Assembly (NCBI RefSeq): GCF_900078755.1
Contig: NZ_FKIH01000013.1
Length of the DNA: 64,000 nt
Source: Ichthyocystis sparus
GTDB lineage: Bacteria; Pseudomonadota; Gammaproteobacteria; Burkholderiales; 2013Ark19i
Strand: one strand, 5' to 3'
This document shows, in pieces, positions 44,736 through 55,069 of this stretch; the stretch's first letter is position 1; the number at the start of each line of letters is the position of its first letter. The notes beneath the pieces are model-generated. The model had not been told where the DNA came from. It made no database searches and worked only from the letters and a program-made list of their open reading frames with translations. The translations under genes were made by a program, and so were the position numbers.

Positions 44736-45143
44736 TACGGCCCCAAATTCCTCAACAACTCTCCATTGTGCTCTAATCACTGGAATTATGACCAGCTGAG
44801 CAACCCTATCCATGGGCTCAATGGAAAAGCTTTTGTCAGACCTATTCCACAAAGACACTTGCAAAGATCCCTGATAATCAGAGTCTATAAGACCTATAGT
44901 ATTACCCAATATAATGCCGTGATTGTGCCCTAAGCCAGACCTTGGTAACAAAACTGCAGCATACTGACTATCATCAATACTAAAACTTATACCACTGGGA
45001 ACAAGTGCAGACTGCCTAGGACCTAAAATTATCGGAGCATCGATACAGGCACGAATGTCCATACCAGCAGAACCGTCCGTAGCATACGTAGGCATGCAGT
45101 CGCGAATTCTTTCATCTAAAATTTTAACATCTATCGATAGCAT
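44694..45143 (-). CDS. dut: dUTP diphosphatase
   Basis: 149 residues from the ATG at 45143, chosen because GAGGG lies 5 bases upstream and homologues start there. Hydrolyses dUTP to dUMP; homotrimer. All five motifs are visible: GSAGMDIRA, PRSGLGHNHGI, GNTIGLIDSDYQG, RVAQLVIIPV and the C-terminal RAAGGFGSTG. The start overlaps the end of coaBC by 20 bp, the usual coaBC-dut pair. Confidence 0.97.
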   Translation of the reverse strand: MLSIDVKILDERIRDCMPTYATDGSAGMDIRACIDAPIILGPRQSALVPSGISFSIDDSQYAAVLLPRSGLGHNHGIILGNTIGLIDSDYQGSLQVSLWNRSDKSFSIEPMDRVAQLVIIPVIRAQWRVVEEFGAVSGRAAGGFGSTGQ

Positions 45144-46377
45144 ATTGACCCTCATTAATCTTATGACAATCATCCGTTGCCGTCATTAGGAAATGTATAT
45201 GACTCATAATCTGCCTAGCTATAACTATCTTAGAGTTCTCCTGAAGTGGTGTTCTACCATACTTGTCATAAAGTACTACGATATTGCTATCCTTACCAAT
45301 TGAGTCACTAGCCCAATTTCCCACTATTAACGACACGTTCTTGTTAACACGTTTTCTCTCAGATTTCTCATCTAAATCATTAGTCTCACAGCAAAAACCA
45401 ACGCAAAATAAATTAGCAAACTCCTTTGCAACAGAAGCAAGTATGTCAACGCCCCTCCTTAGTCTAATGGTTAGCTCATCCTGCTTAGGAAGCTTTACAT
45501 CCGAATAATCCACGGGAACATAATCAGAAACAGAGGCTGCAGATATAAACACATCCTGCTCACACACATGTTTCATTACAGCACTGTACATCTCTTCTAG
45601 GGTGCTAACATTGATCGTAGAAACAGATGTAGGAAGGGAAATACAAACCGGCCCAGATATTAGAGTAACTTCGGCACCCATGTCACGAGCTGCTTCAGCT
45701 AGTCTATACCCCATTTTACCCGAACCACGATTTGTTAAGCATCGAACAGCATCAATCTTCTCTACAGTAGGACCAGCCGTAATCATAATTTTTTTGCCAC
45801 TAAAAATACCCCTGGCAAAAATAGTATTTTCCACGTAAGAGAAAATGTCTCTAGGCTCGCGAGAACGACCCATACCATACTCACCACAAGCTTGCTCGCC
45901 GTTATCTGGATCTATAATATGTACCCCATCATCTGCAAGAACGCTTACGTTCCTTTGTGTGGCAGAATTGCACCACATCTGTAAATTCATCGACGGAGCA
46001 ACAATCAGAGGAACCTTCCTTGCCAAAGCGGTTGTCAAGAGCAAGTTGTCAGAAATACCGTGTGCCAATTTTGCAATAAAATCTGCAGTTGCTGGAGTAA
46101 CTAAGATAACGTCGACATCCCTCGACAGCTGAATATGAGGCATACCAGAATACGACTCATAGCTACCAGAATCGTCCACCCATACATTTTGATGTGTAAC
46201 AGCCTTAAACATAGATGGATGAATCATTCTTTCAGCATTGGGGGACATAATAACCTCAACTCCCCATCCATTCTTCACCATAATCCTAGCTAATTCCAGG
46301 GACTTATAGGCCGCAATGCCAGCAGTCACCCCAAGAGCAACTCGATATTTCTGCCTTTGCTGATCGTATGGTTGCAT
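45124..46377 (-). CDS. coaBC: Bifunctional phosphopantothenoylcysteine decarboxylase / synthetase CoaBC
   Basis: 417 residues from ATG 46377 (GAGG 7 bases upstream). Makes 4'-phosphopantetheine for coenzyme A. CoaC half: RVALGVTAGIAAYKSLELAR, the catalytic His in SGMPHIQLSRDVD, PSMNLQMW, and ACGEYGMGR with the reactive Cys. CoaB half: KKIMITAGPTVEKIDAVRCLTNRGSGKMG, AASVSDYVPVDY and a lysine-containing KRKRVNKN-like region. Upstream of dut. Confidence 0.97.
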   Translation of the reverse strand: MQPYDQQRQKYRVALGVTAGIAAYKSLELARIMVKNGWGVEVIMSPNAERMIHPSMFKAVTHQNVWVDDSGSYESYSGMPHIQLSRDVDVILVTPATADFIAKLAHGISDNLLLTTALARKVPLIVAPSMNLQMWCNSATQRNVSVLADDGVHIIDPDNGEQACGEYGMGRSREPRDIFSYVENTIFARGIFSGKKIMITAGPTVEKIDAVRCLTNRGSGKMGYRLAEAARDMGAEVTLISGPVCISLPTSVSTINVSTLEEMYSAVMKHVCEQDVFISAASVSDYVPVDYSDVKLPKQDELTIRLRRGVDILASVAKEFANLFCVGFCCETNDLDEKSERKRVNKNVSLIVGNWASDSIGKDSNIVVLYDKYGRTPLQENSKIVIARQIMSHIHFLMTATDDCHKINEGQYAIDRC

Positions 46378-46480
46378 TAATAACCTCAAAAATAACAGTC
46401 GTGTACCAAATAAATGCGCAACAACCACTACCACGGTTTGGGTCTCAAATAAAGCAAAAAATCAAAACCTTAACCTTAAT

Positions 46481-46948
46481 CTAGCCATTGTACAGTTTCT
46501 GACGTATTTCACGACGATGCTGCGCATCTATGCTCAAAGCAGTAGTAGGTCTAGCAAGCAAACGCCTAATTCCTATGGGCTCACCTGTCTCCTCACACCA
46601 ACCATAGGAACCGTCCTCAATCCTCTTTAAAGCATTATTAATCTTAGAAAGCAACCTACTTTCTCGATCACGTGTCCTCAACTCCAAGGCATACTCTTCT
46701 TCTATAGTAGCTCTATCCACAATATCAGGAAGCACAGGAGTATCTCGTAGTTTTTCAGCAGTCTTATCAACATTATCAAGCAATTCAGAACGCATTTTCT
46801 CAAGCTTGTGACGAAAAAACTTTATCTGCTCAGAATTCATATACTCGTCCTCAGTCATACTAAGCAGAACTTCCTCAGTGATAATGGTATCATCGCTCTT
46901 CTTTTTATGATCATTGATAGCTCTGCTGTCTCCATCATTACTCGTCAT
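46481..46948 (-). CDS. dksA: RNA polymerase-binding transcription factor DksA
   Basis: 155 residues from ATG 46948 (GGGAG 9 bases upstream). Acts with ppGpp in the RNA polymerase secondary channel. Coiled-coil helices FFRHKLEKMRSELLDNVD and RATIEEEYALELRTRDRE with the Asp-containing tip; C-terminal GIRRLLARPTTALSIDAQ. Of the four zinc-finger cysteines only one (YGWCEETGEP) is present, so it belongs to the reduced-cysteine type common in alpha- and betaproteobacteria. Confidence 0.95.
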   Translation of the reverse strand: MTSNDGDSRAINDHKKKSDDTIITEEVLLSMTEDEYMNSEQIKFFRHKLEKMRSELLDNVDKTAEKLRDTPVLPDIVDRATIEEEYALELRTRDRESRLLSKINNALKRIEDGSYGWCEETGEPIGIRRLLARPTTALSIDAQHRREIRQKLYNG

Positions 46949-47112
46949 AAACCGAAACTCCCATAGTGCAGGCACCGATAAACAACTCTGTCAATCATTA
47001 GAAAATAACCCAAATCACTTATGCTCTGGTGGATATTTCCCGCCAAACTGAGTGCTACGAGATCATATCACAAGAGTATTTAGACAGCGAGTAGTCAGTA
47101 AGTGGGGAAATT

Positions 47113-47189
47113 TGGCGCGCCCGGCAGGATTTGAACCCACGACCCCTTGGTTCGTAGCCAAGTACTCTATCCAACTGAGCTACGGGCGC
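47113..47189 (-). tRNA. tRNA-Arg (ACG)
   Basis: 77 bases with encoded CCA. The minus strand starts GCGCCCGTAGCTCAGTTGGA; the acceptor GCGCCCG pairs with CGGGCGC. The anticodon loop CTACGAA between CTTGG and CCAAG gives anticodon ACG, read as ICG for CGU/CGC/CGA arginine codons. The T arm has GGGTTTGAATC. Confidence 0.97.
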
Positions 47190-47331
47190 ATGAGGAGCAG
47201 CTAGCCATTATCACACTTACAGGACAGTCTTTGCAAGTGAGAATATAGAAAACTTTAAGAGGTACCATAATTTTGTTTAAATCTCTTTTTTTAGAAAAGC
47301 ATAAAAGTGTTTTTATAAAGGGTAGATACAG

Positions 47332-50046
47332 TTGAACAATACAAATCACACCCGCAGGATAAGTAAAATACGCGCTATTCTAATTAGGTATACACGGCGG
47401 TACCTAAGGTTATCCCCTGCGTCAGCAGCATCCTTATCATTTGTATTCCTTTTCTTAGTTGCGTCAGAAAACTTTCATCGCAAAATGGTTGATGGCAGGC
47501 TTGACCGAGACGCTCTTATATATACTTCTATGGTTCACCGACAACTGCTGAATGACCAAAAATTATCATATTCTATTTTTTCCAACACAAACGAGACCAC
47601 TTCAGCTAATAGCACTAATGAAGGTATGTGTAAAAGGATAGAGATGCAATTTGTACTCAGAAGTGATCTATTAAGGATCATAGAGCTTGATAAGAATAAT
47701 AAAACATTTCTATCGTGCGGTCCATTCTCCCAGCATAAAAGTGAAATCGAAAATAAAATATCTGATTTTTCTGAAAAGAATTCTAGAGTCATACGTAAAC
47801 CAGGAACTAGCATAGTTATGGGTAGAATAGAAAATTTTCCCGAATCATACTATTTTGTGGTCTACTATCCTCACTTCGATAGCGGTAATTATGTAGGCAC
47901 ATCTGCCTTCTTGTACCACACACAAAACTTCTTCTCAGAGATTATCTCACCCTACATAAATAATAGAGCATGTATAAAAATAATTAGCGATTTTGATAAT
48001 TACGTACTAGCTGCGAGTAGCAATTGCTCTATAAGCGTAGGCAGAAAAAATACTAGCTTTCCATACGAAAGGATAACTACCGTAAAAGACAATGAGCAAT
48101 CAATAAATGTTCTTGTTAAAGAACAAGAAATAACATACTTTTTGCGGGAAGATTATGTGCGCCTGTCAATTTGGTTAATGTTATTTATCATTTTATCTGT
48201 TTCACTTTTTTATAGGGGTAAAAGCAAATACATTGAGTCTCAGAAACAAGACATATTGAGTCTATCAATGGCGGCGTTGTGTGTATTTGATAAAGACTTT
48301 CGGTTCCGTCAAGTAAACGAGATTTTTACCAGCTATGCTGGATCAATACTACAGGTAATAGGACAGAAATTAATTCAGTTTGTGTCAGAAGAATATAAGG
48401 AATTAGTTGCTGATAAATTGTCAAAAATTTCATCAGGACCAGTAAGCCGTGTATTCTTTGAGGCTGAGTTTATATTTAAAAATCCATCAGATTCTGAAGA
48501 TACGTATAATGACACTTACTGGCTAGTATGGGAAATACATAGATCTAGTTGTGGAGAATACTTTACCGCTATTGCTCAAGACCTAACAGCTCACAAGAAA
48601 ATCGCAAAAGCACTACAAAAAGAAAAAGCTTTCGGGCAAGCTATAGGAGATTCAATGATCACTGGGGTTCAGGTAACAGACATGAAATGTACTGTTACGT
48701 ATGTAAATCCCGCATTCTCAGCTATGACTGGATACTCAAGAAAGGAGTGCCTAGGAACTTCTCTACCGTTTCCATATGAGATTACCCAAGGACAATTCTC
48801 TCTTGAAGAATTTATCAATGAAGGATGTAACAAATCCTCCTTTGGTAACAGTTTAGAAGTACGGGTAATAAGAAAGGATGGCACTAGCTTTGAGGCACAC
48901 TTATACGTATCTCCATTAACAGATCAGAATAAAAAAACTTTCGGATGGATTGTCTCAGTTATTGATGTTACAGAAAAAAACCGTGTTCGTCGTATACTTG
49001 AGAGCAGTCACCAACAGTTTACTACAGTAGTAAACTCCCTAGAGGCCGCGGTTTGTGTTTTTGATCATCTAAAGCCAAAAGTACTATTTTATAATGCTTA
49101 TTACTATAAAAATTTTGGATCATCTCCTGATATGCATTTACAATTGTCTAGGGGCATTCCTAAGGCTACAAGATCAGGATCAGATCAATGTGCCTCAGGA
49201 GAAGTATACCTGGAACAGCTACAGCGGTGGTTTGAAGTTAGGGTGAGACTAATTCCATGGGTAGATGGCAATAAGAACGTAGTTATGTCAGTTTCAACTG
49301 ATATAACTAAAAGAAAAACTGCTGAGCAATTGTACCAACAACAACAAGAAAAAGTTCAACAAACATCGCACTTGATAACTATGGGTGAAATGGCATCATC
49401 ACTGTCTCACGAGCTAAACCAACCACTGACTGCCATTTCCAACTACAGTACAGGGTCAATTTCTCGACTTGAGTCTGGAACAATGAGTTTGGAAGAAGTA
49501 CTAAAGGTACTGCGTAAAACTGCCTTTCAGGCGGAAAGAGCAGGTAGAATTATCCGTAGCATCAGGGATTTTGTAAAGAAAAATGAACCGAGGTTTTTTC
49601 TGTGCAACATGAGTGAACTTTTAGCAGAAGCAGTTGAGTTTACTGAAGTTGATGCATCAAAGAAAAATATATCCATAGATTTACTTATAGATGGTAGTTT
49701 ACCTAGAATAAGTGTAGACCCTATATTAATTCAGCAGGTTTTAATTAACCTTATTAAAAATGCCTCAGATGCAATGCAGGATAGTACTGATCGTGTTATT
49801 CGTGTTATAGCAACCTCACATGACGAAGTATTAGAGATTTCAGTAATAGACAAAGGACATGGGATTAACCCTGATATAGTAGATAAATTATTTGCACCAT
49901 TCTTCACTACAAAAACAGAGGGAATGGGAATGGGCCTCAATATATGCAGGTCCATAATAGAATACCATAAGGGTAGGCTGTGGGCTGAAAATAATCCGGG
50001 TGGGGGAAGTACTTTTCGTTTTACCCTTCCTTGCGTAATAGAGTAA
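47332..50046 (+). CDS. PAS-domain sensor histidine kinase (FixL/TodS-like)
   Basis: 904 residues, TTG start with AAGGG upstream. Two membrane segments (about 33-46 and 280-298) bracket a periplasmic sensor of about 230 residues. Three PAS-like domains follow (about 305-425, 430-555, 560-665); the second has TYVNPAFSAMTGYSRKE. The kinase core contains the phospho-acceptor His693 in SSLSHELNQPLTAIS, the N box LINLIKNASDAM, and ATP-lid motifs DKGHGI, FAPFFTTK and GMGMGLNICRSI. The response regulator follows 126 bp downstream. The signal cannot be read from sequence; no heme-binding PAS signature was identified. Confidence 0.93.
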   Translation: MNNTNHTRRISKIRAILIRYTRRYLRLSPASAASLSFVFLFLVASENFHRKMVDGRLDRDALIYTSMVHRQLLNDQKLSYSIFSNTNETTSANSTNEGMCKRIEMQFVLRSDLLRIIELDKNNKTFLSCGPFSQHKSEIENKISDFSEKNSRVIRKPGTSIVMGRIENFPESYYFVVYYPHFDSGNYVGTSAFLYHTQNFFSEIISPYINNRACIKIISDFDNYVLAASSNCSISVGRKNTSFPYERITTVKDNEQSINVLVKEQEITYFLREDYVRLSIWLMLFIILSVSLFYRGKSKYIESQKQDILSLSMAALCVFDKDFRFRQVNEIFTSYAGSILQVIGQKLIQFVSEEYKELVADKLSKISSGPVSRVFFEAEFIFKNPSDSEDTYNDTYWLVWEIHRSSCGEYFTAIAQDLTAHKKIAKALQKEKAFGQAIGDSMITGVQVTDMKCTVTYVNPAFSAMTGYSRKECLGTSLPFPYEITQGQFSLEEFINEGCNKSSFGNSLEVRVIRKDGTSFEAHLYVSPLTDQNKKTFGWIVSVIDVTEKNRVRRILESSHQQFTTVVNSLEAAVCVFDHLKPKVLFYNAYYYKNFGSSPDMHLQLSRGIPKATRSGSDQCASGEVYLEQLQRWFEVRVRLIPWVDGNKNVVMSVSTDITKRKTAEQLYQQQQEKVQQTSHLITMGEMASSLSHELNQPLTAISNYSTGSISRLESGTMSLEEVLKVLRKTAFQAERAGRIIRSIRDFVKKNEPRFFLCNMSELLAEAVEFTEVDASKKNISIDLLIDGSLPRISVDPILIQQVLINLIKNASDAMQDSTDRVIRVIATSHDEVLEISVIDKGHGINPDIVDKLFAPFFTTKTEGMGMGLNICRSIIEYHKGRLWAENNPGGGSTFRFTLPCVIE

Positions 50047-50172
50047 CTGGTGTTACGGTGTCTTATTCGTTTACCATATACCATAGATACATATATTTCT
50101 TCGAAATCGAAAGTTATGGCTTATGAGTAGTCAAGACTTGATAATAATTTTTAATCACTAAGGTGACTTGAT

Positions 50173-50841
50173 ATGCGTAGCGACGTAACGATTTTCGTTG
50201 TTGATGATGATGAGGCGGTTCGGGATTCATTTTCCTGGACATTAGAAGGGGCTGGATACAACGTCTCCTGCTACACTTCCGCTGATGCTTTTTTGGAAAA
50301 ATATGACACCTCTAAGCCTGGTTGTTTGCTATTGGATGTTCGAATGCCAGGCATGAGTGGTTTGGAACTTCAGGAGGTTTTGCTTTCTAGAATGAAGCCA
50401 GAGGACTTTCCTTTGCCAGTGATATTTGTCACTGGACATGGTGATATCCAGATGGCAGTTAAAACGATGAAAAGGGGTGCCATAGATTTCATCGAAAAAC
50501 CATTCAAGGACAAGGATCTTTTCGGTCTCATAGACAGAGCCATCGAGCGTGCCATGTCTAACTGGGAGGAAAGAGGAACTAGGGCAAGAAGCGCCCGCTT
50601 ATTAGATCAGTTAACCCCTCGCGAACGTGAAGTTTTAGATTGTGTAGTGGCTGGAAAATTAAATAAACAGATTGCTGATCAGCTTGGAATAAGCATAAAA
50701 ACCGTGGAGGCTCACCGCTCCCATGTTATGAGCAAATTAGGTGCTCGTAGCGTTGCGGAAGCGGTACAAATTGTCCTGGGGCAAAACATTAAGAAGAGCG
50801 GTATTACTCATAATAATGATAATCCCACAAGTAACGGCTAA
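50173..50841 (+). CDS. FixJ-family response regulator
   Basis: 222 residues. Receiver domain 1-125 with DDDE at 11-14, phospho-acceptor Asp55 in LLLDVRMPG, Thr87 in VTGHGD and Lys109 in IEKPF; linker; LuxR-type helix-turn-helix at about 145-205 with LTPREREVLDCVVAGKLNKQIA and ISIKTVEAHRSHVMSKL. Activated by the kinase immediately upstream; targets unknown. Convergent with xthA, 6 bp between stops. Confidence 0.95.
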   Translation: MRSDVTIFVVDDDEAVRDSFSWTLEGAGYNVSCYTSADAFLEKYDTSKPGCLLLDVRMPGMSGLELQEVLLSRMKPEDFPLPVIFVTGHGDIQMAVKTMKRGAIDFIEKPFKDKDLFGLIDRAIERAMSNWEERGTRARSARLLDQLTPREREVLDCVVAGKLNKQIADQLGISIKTVEAHRSHVMSKLGARSVAEAVQIVLGQNIKKSGITHNNDNPTSNG

Positions 50842-50847
50842 GTTCAT

Positions 50848-51624
50848 TTAGGCTTTTATTTCAGCAACCACTGGGGCATGGTCGGAAGGACGCTCTTCCT
50901 TGCGTAGTTTAAGGTCTACAGAACAAGATACGGCATCGGATTCGTGTTTCGTGTCTATTAGTATGTGATCTATGCGAGCCCCTTTGTTTTGCCTAAAAGA
51001 CCCACCTCTATAGTCCCACCATGAGTATTGTTCTTCTGTTGGATGTAATCTGCGAAAAATATCTATAAAACCTGCATCTAACACTGATTTAAAACACTCT
51101 TTCTCCTCTGAAGTACATAAAATTCTGTTTTCGAAGAGTGTATGATCATATATATCTATTTCATCAGGAGCTATGTTAAAATCTCCAAATACAACACACC
51201 TGTTCCCATAATTATTTATTTCCTTTAGATATAAGATTAGGTGCTTGTACCAGAGCATTTTATACGAAAAAGATGGAGTACCTCTTTCCTTGCCATTAGG
51301 ACAATAGAGATTAATAAAACATCCATATTCAGTTTCTATGCTTATTGCACGTCTTTGCTCATCATTAAATGCGGGAAGTCCATTGTATTGTCGTAAAATA
51401 TGATATTTACTAAGAATTGCAACACCATTGAAAGTCTTCTGTCCATACCAAGCAGACTCATAACCCTTGTCTTTAAACAAATCTACTGGAAAATCCTCGT
51501 GCTGCATTTTTAGTTCTTGCAGACCAATAATGTCCGGCTTGTGCTCGTCCAACCATTCTAACAAATACGGCATTCGCACTCTAAGTGAATTAACGTTCCA
51601 AGTTACTATTTTCAATGTAGGCAT
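50848..51624 (-). CDS. xthA: Exodeoxyribonuclease III (AP endonuclease)
   Basis: 258 residues. Base excision repair enzyme cleaving abasic sites and removing 3' blocks. EEP-family motifs: TWNVNSLRVR, GLQELKM (metal Glu), YCPNGKE, FGDFNIAPDEIDIYD, GARIDHILID and the catalytic SDHAPVVAEI. Complete, with GGAGTG upstream of the start. Confidence 0.97.
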   Translation of the reverse strand: MPTLKIVTWNVNSLRVRMPYLLEWLDEHKPDIIGLQELKMQHEDFPVDLFKDKGYESAWYGQKTFNGVAILSKYHILRQYNGLPAFNDEQRRAISIETEYGCFINLYCPNGKERGTPSFSYKMLWYKHLILYLKEINNYGNRCVVFGDFNIAPDEIDIYDHTLFENRILCTSEEKECFKSVLDAGFIDIFRRLHPTEEQYSWWDYRGGSFRQNKGARIDHILIDTKHESDAVSCSVDLKLRKEERPSDHAPVVAEIKA

Positions 51625-52084
51625 GAATATACACTCCTATAAATCAACAAACATATAGTCACGCCTTATATAAATTTTGTCTAGTATGACTGCACACGAA
51701 TACAACGTAAGTTGCATAGAGTACACTTAAGCATTTGTTCCTTATAGTATATAACACATAATTCTCCTATCAAGGGTAGGCTTATAGGCTAATGTTTTTC
51801 CTTACATCCTTACTAACGCATCTCCTACTTAAAAGTTAGGATTAACAATGTACTTAAAAAAACATCCATAAAAATATTATCTGTATAACTGCTTGTATTT
51901 AGGTAGTTGCGAATTGTCAGAAAAGTTAAATGAAGCATAAAACAATAGTTTCTAATATTAATTATCAGCCTAGTATAGATTAATATCTATTTTAAGTATA
52001 TATGGTATATATAATTAAAGATTTGTTGGAATCGACAACGGCAACATAAATACATACATCGTAGGCTGATTTGATGAGTAATGA
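51625..52084. other. Non-coding gap before the family A array
   Basis: About 460 AT-rich bases. Left border of the leftward-facing family A array and 3' flank of its first member. No gene or clear terminator seen. Confidence 0.45.
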
Positions 52085-54421
52085 TCATATGGCATAGCAA
52101 TGATCAAGATCATGATTTGTTTTTTGACTTTCTTGCTTGATTTTATTTTTTTTGAGAGTTTTATCAACAGAAATTATATCTCTTGCGGCTTCAACACACT
52201 CGTTCATTATAGAACTAGAAATTGCTTTCAATAAGGCATCTATTGACTCTCCCAACTCTAACACCACTTCATCAGGACCCAAAACCAAAATGGATTTGGT
52301 AATAAACACTTTAATTTTGTCATACACCCATGGAGTAAATTCATCCGCTACTGATTCATAAATATTAGAATTAGATACAAAATTCGTTGAGTCACCTGAC
52401 ATAACCCTTATGTAACATGATTTATCAATTTCTCTAACAATTTTATAAAGCAAATCCAACTTTACAGAATAAATTTTTGATACATCTACATTTGATACAG
52501 CAAAATCAAAATTACCAAATTTTGTAAAAAGGGTATTTTTGAAGTAAAAAAGTAAAAACCCCGACTCCATCTCGGCACTTTTTACCTTTTTACGAAAATC
52601 ATCAATAGAATTTGATAATATGCCCCTAATCATGCCTCTAGAAAGATTCATACTTTTACTTTTATTTTCACAAATAACTGATATCCTCCTGGGGAAAATA
52701 TCTCTAAATTTCCTAATAGTGACTAAACGACTAATAGCATCCTTTACATTTTCAACTACATTATCAGAAAATATTTCAGAACACACTTCGCAAATGTTCA
52801 TTCCTACATAAGGATAAATTGAACTAATTCTACTATCTATTACTTCCAAAAATTTTATACTTGATATAACGGAAAGAAATAAATCAAACATTCCAGCCCG
52901 CACATTACTCTCTAACGTAAAACTCGATTGTGTACTCATGACTAGTGCACTTGTACCTAGATTATTAACCACCATATTTTTTATATCACATGCCATTGAT
53001 ACGCAAATAGGAGCAAATATCCTCATAAGATAGTATCCAAATCCGTTACCAATATAATTATTACTATCATTAATTAAATAATTTAGTAATTCATAACAAC
53101 TATTACTACGAATACCTTCATTTAAAGTTGTCGACTCTAAAAATTTATCTGACTTATACACTCTCCTTTTAATAACTTTCTTCCTAGCAGATATCCTATA
53201 ACACACCTCACATCTTAAAGAATACGATACTCTTGTTATTAATTCATCCCTGGCAGAAACAGGCAAAGATACAACGGTTCCGTCTTGGTCCAAAATAGGA
53301 ACTTCTTTCTTAAACATGTCATCAAACAAACACTCCAAATCCTTTATGCGTAAATTTACCAATTCAAAAGCTTCTGGAATATCTATTTTGATAAATGTAA
53401 AACAACTCTTATTTCTTGCCCTTGCCCCAAAAAGCATACTAACTAAATATTTATTTTCCAAAAAACATATATCGCAAAAAATCTTCCTACTAAAATCTGA
53501 TACACTTTGTGCAATTGGAGAAAATATTCTCATATCAAACCAGGAAACCTCTTTGAAGAATACTCCCTTTAGAAAAGAACTAGAAGTAATCAATTCTATA
53601 AATTTACTCACACAGTTATTAAATAAATTCACAATTGAACAGTTGACAGTATTACTTAAGTGAGCTGTAAATAAATGTTTACTATCAAGCTCTAACACAG
53701 CTTTCTTGATACTTTTATTACAACAAATCATGGCCGATTCAAGTTCTAATTTAAGTAGATTAATCCCACTCTCATCTAAAAACATATCTCCCATGAAATT
53801 TGAATTAATCACACAAATATGTGAGCATTTTAAAAACCTATCAACTTCATCCATCGAAAAAATAGTATCAACATGATCACAAAAAATTCTATCAATGGCA
53901 CTATTTATGATGCCTATAATATAATATTTACTTACTATGAGTATTTCTTTTTTAAACAATAATGATATTAATTGATTTCTATTAATTTCAATCAACGAGC
54001 GTAACAACAATTTTAAATTAAAAAAACTACTATAAATTTTTTCGTGTAATAAATTAATGTTAACTTTTAGTTTATAATTACTATAGGATGATGCTAACAA
54101 TATAGAGTGATGCTTTGGAAGAATCGTTTCTTGTTGGTAGCTTGAGCTGCTCGGATGTTGCGATTCATCATTTTTTTCAGAACATAACGATAATAAAATG
54201 AGTGATTCCGCAGTTTCAATTTCTTTTTCTCTTGAATGTGACGATAGTAAAACAAGGGCTTCTGCAGCTTCGTTGATTTCATTTTCTTCTTCTGTAATAG
54301 CTCCTAGAGCTGTATCAACAATACCCTCCGTTTCACATATACTATGATAATTATCACTTACTGAACAATCGCAACCATAACAATCATGTATTACACAAGA
54401 CAAAACACCTGATGGGTTCAT
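52085..54421 (-). CDS. Family A protein 2 (778 residues)
   Basis: No known domain. N-terminal 50 residues are Cys-rich; then come two copies of a short amphipathic motif, NEAAEALVLLSS (50-61) and IETAESLILLSL (68-79); a Ser/Gln-rich linker; and a large helical region from about 125 to the end shared by all family A members. Conserved landmarks: LLLRSLIEINRNQLIS, CFLENKYLVSMLFG, GNGFGYYLMRIFAPICVS, YPYVGMNICEVCSEIF and KIYSVKLDLLYKIV. It lacks the V-E-P-S repeat tract of the next member. No signal peptide, transmembrane helix or catalytic motif is evident. A weak ribosome binding site precedes the ATG. A large secreted or host-targeted protein is plausible but unproven. Confidence 0.8.
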   Translation of the reverse strand: MNPSGVLSCVIHDCYGCDCSVSDNYHSICETEGIVDTALGAITEEENEINEAAEALVLLSSHSREKEIETAESLILLSLCSEKNDESQHPSSSSYQQETILPKHHSILLASSYSNYKLKVNINLLHEKIYSSFFNLKLLLRSLIEINRNQLISLLFKKEILIVSKYYIIGIINSAIDRIFCDHVDTIFSMDEVDRFLKCSHICVINSNFMGDMFLDESGINLLKLELESAMICCNKSIKKAVLELDSKHLFTAHLSNTVNCSIVNLFNNCVSKFIELITSSSFLKGVFFKEVSWFDMRIFSPIAQSVSDFSRKIFCDICFLENKYLVSMLFGARARNKSCFTFIKIDIPEAFELVNLRIKDLECLFDDMFKKEVPILDQDGTVVSLPVSARDELITRVSYSLRCEVCYRISARKKVIKRRVYKSDKFLESTTLNEGIRSNSCYELLNYLINDSNNYIGNGFGYYLMRIFAPICVSMACDIKNMVVNNLGTSALVMSTQSSFTLESNVRAGMFDLFLSVISSIKFLEVIDSRISSIYPYVGMNICEVCSEIFSDNVVENVKDAISRLVTIRKFRDIFPRRISVICENKSKSMNLSRGMIRGILSNSIDDFRKKVKSAEMESGFLLFYFKNTLFTKFGNFDFAVSNVDVSKIYSVKLDLLYKIVREIDKSCYIRVMSGDSTNFVSNSNIYESVADEFTPWVYDKIKVFITKSILVLGPDEVVLELGESIDALLKAISSSIMNECVEAARDIISVDKTLKKNKIKQESQKTNHDLDHCYAI

Positions 54422-54834
54422 AGTATGACCAAAGCTACTACTAAAGAACTTATAATAAAAGTTGACGACAATAAGACCAAGTTAATTTAGTGAACATAAT
54501 TACACAAAAATCGAACACAGGCGTACACATACAATGTATTGAAGCCACGATTATACGCTTATTTACAACAACAAATACGCAACACAATATATTATAAGCA
54601 AAGATAAACACATTTTAGTACTAAATACATTGTAAATACAGGCGATACAATCGTAGCATACAAAGCATTAAAAATAATGACCATACGATGCGTTGTAATT
54701 TAGAAAGATGTGTACTATAATGCCGGACGTCAGGATTTATTTGCGTGTAATACCTAACGAAACTATGTAAGTACCATAACTTAACTTTGATTTAGCCCCC
54801 CCCAAATATCAGCCTGACCTGCATCTTGACTTAG

Positions 54835-54858
54835 AAAACCTCTTTTCGGGAGGCTTTT
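54835..54858. terminator. Hairpin with A-run and T-run arms
   Basis: AAAACCTC TTTTCGG GAGGCTTTT forms a CCTC/GAGG stem extended by A4/T4 pairs around one bulge, a shape that can terminate in either direction. No gene ends close by on either strand, so it may be a remnant of a lost gene. Confidence 0.4.
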
Positions 54859-55069
54859 GGGGAAGACGTTCTAAGCTATGTTCAAGTAGTTGATTGTGTA
54901 GCCCGAATATATATGGGAGCAAATTTACTCAAAGGTACAGCGTTGCCATCCTATTCCACAAGAATAGCGTACCGAGATGTATCGATAAACACCCCCCTGC
55001 ATACTTTTTACATGTAAAACAAGCAGTTAAAAAATGCTAAAATAAATCTAATTCACAATAGATAATAGA

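Noticed and set aside
54796..54803. C8 run as a phase-variation tract
   Set aside because: It is not inside or near the start of any supported gene.
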